From NCBI GenBank assembly GCA_963575745.1, contig CAUYUJ010015305.1:17640-81639 (forward strand): a DNA stretch of 64,000 bases. Direction: 5' to 3'. Of the stretch, positions 20,281 to 29,569 are shown piece by piece. The notes under the pieces were generated by a model. The model worked only from the letters and a program-made list of their open reading frames with translations. It searched no databases and had not been told where the DNA came from. This stretch comes from Prorocentrum cordatum. Taxonomy: Eukaryota > Sar > Dinophyceae > Prorocentrales > Prorocentraceae. Position 1 is the first letter of the stretch. Each line of letters opens with the position of its first letter. The position numbers and the translations under genes were made by a program.

Positions 20281-20354
20281 AGGAAAAAACCCCGGCCCGC
20301 CCTAAAAACTTGGCTCGGGGTGCGACAGGGAGAAGCTATTTATAAGGGAAAGGA

Positions 20355-20501
20355 TTGGTGGAGGAGGAGGAGGCGGAGGAGGAGGAGGAGAAGGAGGAGG
20401 AAAAGGAGGAGAAGGAAGTGGGGGAGGAGGCATATGAGGACCAGGGTAGAGAGGAGGAAGAAGAGGAAGAGGAGGAGGAGGAGCAGGTGGGGGGAGAAGG
20501 C

Positions 20502-20539
<38 letters not shown>

Positions 20540-20935
20540 TGATGATTTGATGATGATGTGATGGAGAGAGGAGAGGAGCGAGGAGGAGGAGGAGGAGGAG
20601 GAGGAGGGAGGAGGAGGAGGAGGGAAAAGAGGAGGAGGACGGCGAAAGAGACAGGAGGAGAGGAGGGGAGAAGGAATAGGTCGGAGGAGGGGAGAGGAGG
20701 AGGACGAGAGGAGGACGGAGGAGGAAGAGGAAGAGGAGGAGGAGGAGGAGGAGGAGGAGGAGGAGGAGGAGGACGAGGAGGAGGAGAGGGGGAGAGGAGG
20801 AGCAGCAGGAGCAGGAGGAGAGGGTGGAGGGGAGGAGGAGGAGAGGAGGAGAGGAGGAGGAGGAGGAGGAGGAGGTGGAAGAGGCGGGGGAGGAAGAAGA
20901 ACAGGAGGAGGAGGAGGATGAGGAGACGCAGAATG
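20355..20935. repeat. (GGA)n arrays with a short (GAT)n tract
   Basis: GGA-rich sequence runs throughout, with (GAT)n at about 20505-20560. Confidence 0.9.
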
Positions 20936-20939
20936 GACG

Positions 20940-21480
20940 CAGTGTCTACGACGCACCCAGACGGAACCGCACCAACGGGCCTGGGCTCTTAGCACGACAG
21001 GCAAGGGAGCAGGCGCGTGGCTCGGGCCGCCAACGCGGCCCGACCACCACCTCGCTGACGCCCACTTCAGGATGACCGTGAGACACAGACTCGGAGGTCT
21101 TGCACGCGCAGCTGACGGCCCCTGCCCCTCGCTGGGCCAGCCAGCGCGCCTAACGCAGGGGCCTGGTGGCTCACACCCCTGGGCCTGGAACCGGCGGCCT
21201 AGTACGACGACAGCACTGGCACGAGGACAGCGCTGCTGTAGGAGGACGCACGAGGAGAGCACTAGCACGAGGGCAGCACGAGGACAGCACGAGCACAAGG
21301 ACAGCAGTAGCACGAGGAGGGGAAGGGGCGCCGAGGAGGCGCGCCGAGGAGGAGCGGCGAGGCCGAGGGAGGAGCGGCCACAGGCCAGGCCGAAGACCAG
21401 GGAGCGGCCGAAGGCCAGGGAGGAGCAGGCCCGGCGCGACCCCCTCGCGGACCGCCGCTACGGGGCCCTCATCGGACCCG
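20940..21480. other. GC-rich spacer with GCACGAGGACAGC minisatellite
   Basis: Units of about 13-15 bases around AGCACGAGGACAGC repeat at about 21205-21320. No gene seen. Confidence 0.7.
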
Positions 21481-21489
21481 AGGGCCCCC

Positions 21490-21835
21490 GGGCACTGGAA
21501 GGAGGAGGAGTAGGAGGAGGAGGAGGAGGAGGACGAGGAGGAGGCTCAGGAGGAGGAGGAGGAGGAGGAGGAGGAGAGGAGGAGGAGGAGGAGGAAGGAG
21601 GAGGAGGAGGAGGAGAGGTGGGGAGGCGGATGGGACAGGACAAAGGGGGAGAGGAGGAGGAGGCGGAGAGGGGAGGAGGAGGAGAGGAGGAGCGGATGAG
21701 GAGGACGAAAGGGGAAGATGAGGAGGAGGAGAAGGAGGAAGAGGAGGAGGAAGAGGAGGAGGAGAAGAAAAAGGAATAGGAGGAGGAGGAGGAGGAGGAG
21801 GAGGAGGAGGAGAAGGTCGGGCAGGAGGCGGATGA
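21490..21835. repeat. (GGA)n array
   Basis: Interrupted GGA triplets; frames encode Glu/Gly/Arg runs only. Confidence 0.95.
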
Positions 21836-22029
21836 GGAGGACGGGGAAGGGAGCGGGGGAGGGGACGAGGAGAGCCTGCCCCACCGCAGCGGAGGTGCAC
21901 ATAGCGCCTGCGTGGACCGACGAGGGGGACGGGGGGGGTCCTCGGCGCCGGCACCTTCCCCGCGCTTGCCGCCCTTGCACGGCGGCGCCGCGTGCGGCGG
22001 CGGCTCCGAACACGGGCGCATGGCCTCGG

Positions 22030-22350
22030 TATCGCTGCCGCCTTCGCCGCCGTCGGCGTTGGGGGCGTCGGGGGCGTCGTCGCCGCCGTGGGCGCCGTCG
22101 CCGTCGGTGGCGTCGGGGCCGCCATCGTCGTCGCCGTCGCCGTCGGTGGGCGCCATCGCCGTTGCGGGACTCGTCGTCGTGGGCGTCGTCGCCAAAGACG
22201 GCATCGGCGTCGGCATCGGCGTCGGCGGTGTCGGCGTCGCCATCGGCGTCGCCGTCGTCGGCGCCGTCATCGTGGGCATCGTCGTCGTGGGCGTCGGCAT
22301 CGGCGTCGGCGTCGGCGGTGTCGACGTCGGCGTCGGTGTCGACGTTTTTG
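22030..22350. repeat. GTCGGC/GTCGCC hexamer-like coding-type repeat
   Basis: About 320 bases of three-base-phased GTC/GGC/GCC/ATC codon-like units. All frames on this stretch are open: Val/Gly on plus, Asp/Ala (DADADA) or Thr/Pro on minus. The simplest reading is a compound microsatellite, although an Asp/Ala-repeat exon on the minus strand cannot be ruled out. Confidence 0.7.
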
Positions 22351-22499
22351 AGCTCAACTCCCCGTACCGCCGCAGCCAGCGACCGGGGTGTGGCAGGAGG
22401 CACCACGCACCTGCCAGGCCGGGAGGGAGCCCTGCCTGGCCCCCCAAGCCAGTGAGGGCTAGGGGAAGAAAAACTGCGCGAAGAGGTCGAGAACTGACC

Positions 22500-22680
22500 A
22501 GCTCCTCCTCCTCCTCCTCCTCCTCCTCCTCCTCCTCCTCCTCCTCCTCCTCCTCCTCCTGCTCCTCCTCCTCCTCCTCCTCCTCCTCCTCCTCCTCCTC
22601 CTCCTCCTCCTCCATCCTCCATCCTCCCTCCTCCCTCCTTCCTCCTCCCTCCTCCCTCCTCCCCCCTCCCCACCGTGCCC
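22500..22680. repeat. (CCT)n array
   Basis: Nearly pure CCT with CCAT and CCCT variants at its 3' end. Confidence 0.95.
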
Positions 22681-22813
22681 CGGAGGGCCACGCTGGACCC
22701 ACCAGGAGCCCCCGAGTGACGACCGGCTGCGCACGTCGCAGCCCCCCCAAGGGAGCCGCGAGGTCTCGGCTGGGTCCGCGTGCCCCCCCGCCCCGCTCCG
22801 CCGTGCCTCCCCT

Positions 22814-22943
22814 GGCCATCGCTCGGACGTCCATTTCCTGTTTTTTTTGTCGGTTTCGTGCGTGGTTTTTTCGCCAAATGATCAAGGATGCTCCTCGATG
22901 GTCCTCGCCGAGGGAAAAAAGCACACGTCCGAGCGATGGCGAG
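22814..22943. mobile_element. MITE-like element, family T1 (copy 2)
   Basis: This copy is about 90% identical by eye to the one at 10399-10523. Its ends are GGCCATCGCTCGGACGT and ACGTCCGAGCGATGGC. The flanks of the two copies differ, which supports separate insertion. No clear target-site duplication was found. Confidence 0.75.
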
Positions 22944-23017
22944 TCCCAGGAGCCCACGGAGCGACTGCAGCTGCGCACTTCCAGCCGCCGGCGCGGCAGA
23001 CCCCGCCACCGCGCCCG

Positions 23018-23340
23018 GCGCAGCAGCGCAGCAGCGCAGCAGCGCAGCAGCGCAGCAGCAGTGGGGATCAGCGTACGACGCGCTCAGGTCCAGACAGGCT
23101 CTCTCTCTCTCTCTCTCGCCCTCTCTCTTTCGTTCTCTCTCTCCCTCTCGCACTCTCTCTCTCTCTCTCTCGCTCTCTCGCCTCTCTCTCTCTCTCTCGC
23201 CTCTCTCTCTCTCATTCTTGGTGTATTATGGATTATTCATGTTTGTTCCTCTGTCTCTATATATATATACCTCTCTTTCTTCATCTTTCTCCCTCGCTCC
23301 TCCCCGTTCGTCTCGCCTCTCTCTCTCTCTCGAACGCATT
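23018..23340. repeat. GCAGCAGCGCA minisatellite, (CT)n and (TA)n tracts
   Basis: CAGCGCAG units lie at about 23020-23060, CT/CG-interrupted CT dinucleotides at 23097-23215 and again near 23310, and (TA)5 near 23262. Confidence 0.9.
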
Positions 23341-23404
23341 CCGGGGCCTTCTCGGGGGCTCCTCGGCGGCCTCTCGGGGCCTCGCAGGGCCGCGCGGAGA
23401 CATG

Positions 23405-23660
23405 CGGGCGGCGGGAGGCCTGTAGGGCACCCCTCTGGGATCGGGAGTCTCCCCCACAAGTAGGAGGGGGAGGGGCTCCTCCTCTCATCCTCCTCCTCCT
23501 CTCCTCTCCCCTCCTCCTCCCCTCCTCCTCCTCCTCCGCCTCCTCCTCCTCCTCCCCCTCCTCCTCCTCCCCCTCCTCCTCCTCCCCCTCCTCCGCGCGG
23601 AGAAACGCGGGCGGTGGGAGGCCTGCAGGGCACCCCTCTGGAATCGGGAGTCTCCCCGGG
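23405..23660 (+). repeat. 203-bp-offset direct repeat bracketing a (CCT)n array
   Basis: GCGGGCGGCGGGAGGCCTGT followed by AGGGCACCCCTCTGG and TCGGGAGTCTCCCC at about 23405 is repeated at about 23608. Between them lies AAGTAGGAGGGGGAGGGGCT plus a CCT array. That left border is the same as the left inverted repeat of the TIR/CCT element at 26874. Confidence 0.75.
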
Positions 23661-23744
23661 ACCTCCCGGGGTCTCGCGGGGCCGCCTTGAAGCCGCTGGG
23701 GGCCTCTTGGCCGACTCGCGGACGCATCTTGGGAGCGCGCTGCA

Positions 23745-23960
23745 CTCTTCTCTACTCTGCTGTACTCCACTCTGCGCGACTCTTCCCTTACCATCTACCC
23801 TGCTCTACTCTGCTCCACTCTACCCTACTCCTACTCTACCCTGCTCCTACTCTATCATACCCTACGCTGAACTATTCAATGCTACGGTTGTGTCATCTCC
23901 TTCACTCTGGTGTGTTCCCATTTGCTTTACTTCAAGCCTACTCCGACTCTACTCTGTTCT
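23745..23960. repeat. Degenerate CTACTC-type pentamer/hexamer repeat
   Basis: CTCTACTCTGC, CCACTCTACC and related short units recur without strict phase. Confidence 0.7.
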
Positions 23961-24406
23961 AGTTTTCCGGTTACGCCCTGGAACATGATGGCTCGGACCT
24001 TGAGTTTGTCGGTTCTCCGCTGGTGATCGGGGCTCGCCCGCCGAGTTTGCGTGTGGGTGTGCCTTTCTCCCCCCTTGCACTCGCGCTGGCCTGCACCTTG
24101 TTCAGGAACGGCAATTGCTCCCGCTGCTTGGGCCTTTTGCTGCCCGAAGCGTTTGACGGACTTCTGCGGGACGAATTAGAGCGCCAGAAATGATGGGACC
24201 CCCGCCAGCTGCATCAAGAACGCAGCCTCGGACGACAGCACGCACCCTGACCGCCCTGAGAGGGAGAGATTGCACAGGAAGCCGAAGATTGATGCCACCC
24301 GGCGCACGAAGTACTTTGCTCTGCGCTGCTCTGCGTCTATTCTGCAACATCGGACGTTGAAAAAACAGCGCAGCATTTTGGAGTCCCGAAACGGTGCGGT
24401 GACAGA

Positions 24407-24448
24407 CCGTGCGGTGACCTCGAAATCCCCCGAGACCTCACCGCACGG
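24407..24448. other. Perfect 11-bp stem hairpin
   Basis: CCGTGCGGTGA is matched by TCACCGCACGG, with CCTCG/CGAG extending the stem inward. Further GCGGTGACC copies at 24394 and 24532 surround it. No flanking gene gives a role. Confidence 0.55.
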
Positions 24449-24935
24449 CCCGTCAACGCACGGTTTTGGGACCTCGGATGCCCCGGTCGCCCGAGACGTC
24501 CTCGGAGAACGACCCGAGTCCCAACACCGCGCGGTGACCCCGAATCCCCACGGACTCACCACACGGTGTGGTCACCACCCCGTTTGGGGGCCCCCGAAGC
24601 ATGCCAGCTGATGTTCACCCGCCTGCGCTCCGCGAGGGGGGAGGCACTACCCCACTGGCGGAGCGGAGCCCTCCCGCCGCTCCAGACAACCGCCGCCCGC
24701 GCGAAGCGCTTCGGGGCCGAGCACGGCGGCGCGGCGGACGGCCCTGATGTGATGAGCATGCTCATCTCCCGGCCGAGGAGACTTCGACACTGAGCCTGGC
24801 TTCCGAGGGCGTAGCCGACTCCTGCTCACCTCCAGGCCGATGAGACTTACAGTTGAGCCTGGCCTCCGAGGTAGCCACCGAGCCCTGCTCATTACTCCGA
24901 GTTCCCTCACAAACATGACCGAAACATTACTCCGA

Positions 24936-25104
24936 GATTCTTGATAAGCGTCGAGAGGGGGTCACCCCCGCCGACAGCCCCGCATCGATCCCCGTCGCGG
25001 GCAGCCACCGCGCGCCGAAGCCGCTCCGACCCCCGTCGCGGCGCGACGACGAGGCGAGGTTGACCCCCGTCGGGATTGTACCCCCCCACGCTTATTAAGA
25101 AACC
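24936..25104. mobile_element. TIR element family T2, copy 1
   Basis: The left end ATTCTTGATAAGCGT and right end ACGCTTATTAAGAAA are inverted repeats. The interior is GC-rich (GCCGACAGCCCCGCATCGA). It sits inside a 63-bp satellite unit directly after TCCGAG. Confidence 0.75.
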
Positions 25105-25187
25105 CAGAGTAAGCCTGGCTTCCGAGGTAGCAACCGAGCCTTGCTCATCTCTAGGCCGATGAGACTTAAAGTTAAGACTGCCTTCCG

Positions 25188-25358
25188 AGTTTCTTAATAA
25201 GCGTCGGGGGGGCGTCACCCCCGCCGACAGCCCCGCATCGACCCCCGTCGCGGGCAGCCACCGCGCGCCGAAGGCGCTCCGACCCCCGTCGCGGCGCGAC
25301 GACGAGGCGAGGTTGACCCCCGTCGGTGTTGTACTCCCCACGCATAGTAAGAAACCCA
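25188..25358. mobile_element. TIR element family T2, copy 2
   Basis: Left end GTTTCTTAATAAGCGTC; right end ACGCATAGTAAGAAAC. The interior is almost identical to copy 1. The copies are 253 bp apart with satellite between, so a segmental duplication of satellite plus element is likely. Confidence 0.75.
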
Positions 25359-25819
25359 GCGTAAGCCTGGCTTCCGAGGCAGCAACCGAGCCTTGCTCAT
25401 CTCCAGGCCGATGAGACTCGAAATCAAGCCTGGCTTTCGAGGGCGTAAGGGGCTCTCCGGCGCTACTCCAGGGCGCTGCTCATCTCCAGGCCGATGAGAC
25501 TTAAACATTAAGCCTGGCTTCCGAGGTAGCAGCCGAGCCTGGCTCATCTCCAGGCCGACGAGGCTTGAAATTGAGCCTGGCTTCCGAGAGGTGAACCAAA
25601 GTAGGATTGTAGCAAACGTGCAACTCCCCTCCAGATCGGGGAGAAAAAGGAACCCTGGCGCCAGAACTCACTTCCTTGGGCAAGCCATGCCCCAGGGAAG
25701 TGTCAGAAGGGCTTCCCGCCTCAAGCCCCTGAGGATGGATCCTGAGGGGGGCAGTCCTTCTTCTGATGCTCAAGCTGCTCGATCTGAGCGCGCACGCGAG
25801 ATAACATGTCGCCCTGGGT

Positions 25820-26150
25820 GGGAGGGGGAGGGGGAGGAGGAGGAGGAGGAGGAGGAGGAGGAGGAGGAGGAGGAGGAGGAGGAGGAGGAGGAGGAGGGAG
25901 GAGTAGGAGGAGGAGGATGAGAGGAGGAGGAGGGGAGGAGGACGGAAGAGGAGGAAGGAGGAGAGGGGGAGGAGGAGGAGGACGAGAGAAGGCGGAGGAA
26001 GCAGGAGGAGGAGGAGGAGGAGGAGGAGGAGTGGTGGAGGAGGAGGAGAGGAGGAGGAGGAGGAGGAAGAGGTAGGAGGAGGGAGGGGAGAGGAGGAGGA
26101 AGAGGAGCAGGAGGAGGAGGAGGAGGAGGAGGAGGAGGAGGAGGAGGGGG
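25820..26150. repeat. (GGA)n array
   Basis: Over 300 bases of GGA with few interruptions. Confidence 0.95.
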
Positions 26151-26394
26151 GAGGCTGAGAATTTCGAGCCCGGCCTGGACGGCAACACGCGATGCCCTGC
26201 AAGCGGCCAGCGCGTCGCTCCGCTGCGCGGCGCGGGGCGGCCAAGAGCGGCTCGGGACGCGGACGCCGAGGCCAGGACGGCGGCTGGCGCGCCGCGCCCA
26301 CGCGCGGCGGGCCAGAACCGACGGCGCGACCCCAGACGTGCTCGCGTCGTGAAACAAACATCAGGACGGGCGGGTTCTCGCCAGGTTCGGCCCC

Positions 26395-26520
26395 AGGGTG
26401 CCCTCGCCAGGCCCCTGGACCGTCACACAGCGACTCGGGACGAAAAACCGGCCCCGGGGAAGGGGTCTGGACTTCCGTGGGACGCCGTGCTGAAAACATC
26501 AGGACGTCGCATGTCTGGGC
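26395..26520 (+). repeat. Dispersed repeat R1, copy
   Basis: GGACCGTCACACAGCGACTC, GGACGAAAAACCGGCCCC and GACGTCGCATGTCTGGG appear in the standard order. Confidence 0.7.
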
Positions 26521-26873
26521 ACACGATGAGCCAAAGTTCCTAACCGTCATGTTCTGGCAGGTTGGTCGGGTTGGTAGTTTTTTTTGCGGCGGGCATGGCC
26601 CAGCGTCTGAAGATCATGTACAAAGTCCGGCTTGAATAAAGAACGCTTACTTTTCAAAAGGGGCTCGGTCGTTCCTGTGGTTTGCATGCGTTCCGCTACC
26701 TTTTTGGCGGCGAGCCCCCCTGGTGTTCCTTCGAACTTCGTAGGCTTACTTGAACAACAACTTCGTTCCATATTGATCGTTCCTTACGGCAGGCCGAGTA
26801 CTGTAGACATCGCTGGGAATTCGCCGGGGCTTTACGCTTCCGCGCTTCGCCGTCAGAGCACATCGGGTCTGTC

Positions 26874-27016
26874 TTCCACCACCACCACCACCACCACCAC
26901 CATAAGTAGGAGGGGGAGGGGCTCCTCCTCCTCCTCCTCGTCCTCCTCCTCCTCGTCCTCCTCCTCCTCCTCCACATCCTTCGCCCCTCCAACTTATGGT
27001 GGTGGTGGTGGTGGTG
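26874..27016. mobile_element. TIR element family T3 enclosing a (CCT)n array
   Basis: The left arm ends in CACCACCATAAGTAGGAGGGG and the right arm starts CCCCTCCAACTTATGGTGG; over about 33 positions only one differs. Between them is a (CCT)n array with GTC interruptions. A related, longer element lies at 53711-54000, and one-sided versions occur at about 23458, 37725 and 39050. Confidence 0.75.
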
Positions 27017-27029
27017 GAGCACCTCAAAC

Positions 27030-27410
27030 CAGGATGAGGAGGAGGAGGAGGAGGAGGAAAGAGGAAGGAGGGGAGGAGGAGGAAGAGGAGGCGGGGGAAC
27101 GGAGGAGGAGGAGGAGGAGGAGGAGAGGAGGGGGAAGAGCAGGAGGAGGAGGAGGAGGAGGAGGAGGGAGGAGGAGGAGGGGAGGAGGAGGGGGAGGAGG
27201 AGGGGGAGGAGGAGGGGGGAGGAGGAGGAGGAGGAGGAGGAGGAGGAGGAGGAGGAGGAGGAGGAGTGGGAGGAGAAGGAGGAGGAGCAGGAGGAGGAGG
27301 AGGAGGAGGAGGAGGAGGAGGAGGAGGAGGGAGGAGGAGGGAGGAGCAGGAGGAGGAGGGAGGGCGGAGGGAGGAGGGAGGAGGGATGAGGAGGGAGGAG
27401 GGACTTCCCC
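27030..27410. repeat. (GGA)n array
   Basis: This continues directly after the T3 element on the opposite purine polarity. Two long frames across it are Arg/Gly or Ser/Pro runs. Confidence 0.95.
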
Positions 27411-27469
27411 AGTGCCCAGCAATCCGCTGCCCCGCAGGAGGGCCATCCCACCCGCACGATTCCTTGAGA

Positions 27470-28110
27470 TCCTGGCGATTCAATTTTTTCGAGCCGGGCG
27501 TTTTCGCCTGTTTTCGGGTCCTGGGACCCTCACAGTTCGATCCGGCTCGAAAGATGACGCAGAAAGATGGGGTCCGGGGCCTCAGGCGCGGATTTGCACG
27601 ACGTTGCAATTGTTTCGCTACGTCGGATCTCAGGGTCAGGACCCAACCACACACCTTCACAGCAAGCCAGAGAACAATCAGTCCCAGTACGGTCGGCGAC
27701 TTTGGGATAGCGTGTCGCCGCGGCGGCCCCGGCGACGCGCCATGCCCTGCGAGTGGACAGCATGTCGCTACGCCCCGCGGGGCGGGAGGCTCGGGAAAGC
27801 TCGGAACGGGGACGCCCTGGACGGGCAAGTGGATAGCGTGTCGATCCAAAGCGCGGCGGGCCAGAACCAGCGGAGCGATACGTTCTCCCAACGTCCCCGA
27901 CCGTACTCCACTCTTGGGTGCGTGCCTGAGGTGGGCTTCCGCGGTGCGGATTGCTGTTGCTTCTTATTGTTGCTGTCGTCATGCTCGCCCGCGACCCGCC
28001 CGCGACCCGCCCGCGAACCGCCCACGACCCGCCCGCGACCCGGGCGCGACCCGCGCGCGACCCGCGCGCGACCCGCGCGCGACCCGCCCGCGGCCCGCCC
28101 GCACGACCTT
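27470..28110. other. Diverged R1 relic and an 11-bp GCGACCCGCCC minisatellite
   Basis: 27500-27640 has a weak R1-like order (GGGACCCTCACAG, GATGGGGTCC, ACGTCGGATCTCAGGG). About 27985-28100 is an 11-bp tandem repeat of GCGACCCGCCC with GCG variants. No gene seen. Confidence 0.55.
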
Positions 28111-29125
28111 GACGAGAAGGCGGCGCGTGCGGCGGGCTCGTGGCGCTGCCTGTCCAGGCATCGGCAGCTGCGGCGGGCGTCATGGAAGTTGCCTTCGAAC
28201 CTCGCAGACTGCCGACGACCCCACCCCGCCCCGCCCACTCATGTCCATCCATAACTGCCGGAGCGATGGCAGATCTCGATCCCACGCCGGGGCGGATGTC
28301 AGGAGATTGCGCTCCCAGCTACGAACTGGAGACTCTTCTGGATGGAGCGCACCATCAGGCCCCTCCTGAGATTCACTCCTACCTCCCCCCTTTTTCCCGT
28401 CGTGCTCCAGCCCGCTGCCTCGCCCCACTTCTCCCTCCCCTCGGCTCCTGGCGGCGCGGGCTCAACCTTGCCCTTCGGTGGGGAAGGTGCAACTGTAGTT
28501 TCCTGTGCCGTTCCGGGAGGTTATGGACAATAGATCAATGACTTGGGGCGCCGTGGACGCAGCGAGGCCCCCGGATCACGGTCATGATCCTTTATCTAAA
28601 CTCGGCGCTTCCTCCTCCGCAAGTATCCCTCCTCTTCCTCCAGCTCCAGCTCCTGCTCGCGCCGTTACTCCCCCTCCCTCCCTCGCCTTTGCGCTGCATT
28701 TGCGGTCCCACTGGTCTCCAGGCCGGAGAGCTGGGGGAGGAGGCGAGCGAGCGAACGATACCTGGGCAGCTGGAGCGACCACTGGGGAAATCAGCTAGAC
28801 CTACTGAAAGGCTTCAGGTGCTGCTGGCGACTAAAAAGTGTGAGGAGCAAGCCTGGGGGACCCATATGGCCCACTTAGACCTTCTGAGGTCCTCGCCGAC
28901 TCGCGGGCGGGCCTGGTGTGGATTCTCGAGATTTGATGACCGTCTGGTCCATGGTACCTCCCCGAGGGAACTGACAACATCTGCTGGCGAAAGCTGGAGA
29001 CACGAAGACGAACGGGACCAGGCGAGTCGGTGACGACGAGGACAGAGGAGAAGTCCGACAATGCGTGGGCCTTCGATGCACGCTCCAATTTGGCAAGAGA
29101 GTTGCTCACCAACCACTGTGCTCTA
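28110..29125. other. No gene or repeat recognised
   Basis: This is mixed-composition sequence with several 60-150 codon frames on both strands, none with a recognisable domain. It could include further decayed 3' parts of the VCBS-containing remnant to its right on the minus strand. Confidence 0.4.
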
Positions 29126-29129
29126 CAAC

Positions 29130-29530
29130 CTTCATCCACTCGCCCGGGGTAGGGGGCTGAGGCAGGATCGTACACGTCGATATCGTGGAAGGGGCTCTCC
29201 TCCGCGAGGCGCTGGGCCAGGCGCCCCCTCGCCGGTAACTCGAACATCACCACCACCTCGCCGTCCCGCTGCCCACCACAAGGTTCAGGTCGCGGCCGTT
29301 GTCCTTGTCCACCGGCTGGGACTCAACATCATCAGAGTAATAGACCTCAGACGTCACGCTGATGCCATAGCAGGGGCTCTCCATCCCGAGGCGCTGGGCC
29401 AGGCGCTCGCCCGCCAGCCGCTCGAAGTGCACCACCTCGCCGTCCCCGTTCCCCACGACGAGTTCTAGGTCACCGTCGTTGTCCCAGCCCCAATGATTCC
29501 GCACCAATGCAAAGACACTGGCACTAGAGC
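29130..29530 (-). pseudogene. VCBS/FG-GAP repeat protein fragment with a 1-base deletion
   Basis: On the minus strand two roughly 60-residue units of the VCBS/FG-GAP type are visible: WGWDNDGDLELVVGNGDGE with HFERLAGERLAQRLG, then VDKDNGRDLNLVVGSG followed, in the next frame, by DGEVVVMFELPARGRLAQRL and ESPFHDIDVYD. These match the family pattern of an Asp-rich calcium-binding-like loop, LVVG strand, aromatic strand and linker. The frame breaks near 29261-29272, where one base is missing between GSG and DGE compared with the first unit. Such repeat proteins form beta-propeller blades and are often extracellular. Beyond about 29130 the match fades. No start or stop can be assigned. A sequencing or assembly error could also explain the break. 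Confidence 0.65.
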
Positions 29531-29569
29531 TCGCCCGATTAGTCCAGAGTGAGCAGCGTTGCGCGACAG

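Larger units (their letters stand above)
18310..20345 (+). repeat. Higher-order tandem duplication, 1.12-kb unit
   Basis: The segment starting ACCAGTGTAAACC directly after a GGA array occurs at 18537 and again at 19661 (offset 1,124 bp). Each copy has a GGA array, about 390 bp of otherwise unique sequence (for example TGGAAGACAACCGTTTGAAG), an 83-bp satellite and a CTTCAG-G-GTCATA tail. Copies are about 80% identical by eye. Confidence 0.85.
24794..25590 (+). repeat. 63-bp satellite interrupted by two TIR elements
   Basis: The anchor GCCTGGCTTCCGAGG recurs at 24794, 24857, 25113, 25365, 25428, 25512 and 25574, with 62-63 bp spacing where uninterrupted (one 84-bp spacing). Each unit carries CTGCTCATCTCCAGGCCGAT and GAGACTT. 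Two copies of a 165-bp inverted-repeat element lie inside it. Confidence 0.85.

Noticed and set aside
21458-23690. 500-590 codon frames on both strands
   Set aside because: They are built from GGA/CCT arrays, the GTCGGC repeat and a CT microsatellite; Val/Gly, Asp/Ala and Ser/Leu runs only.
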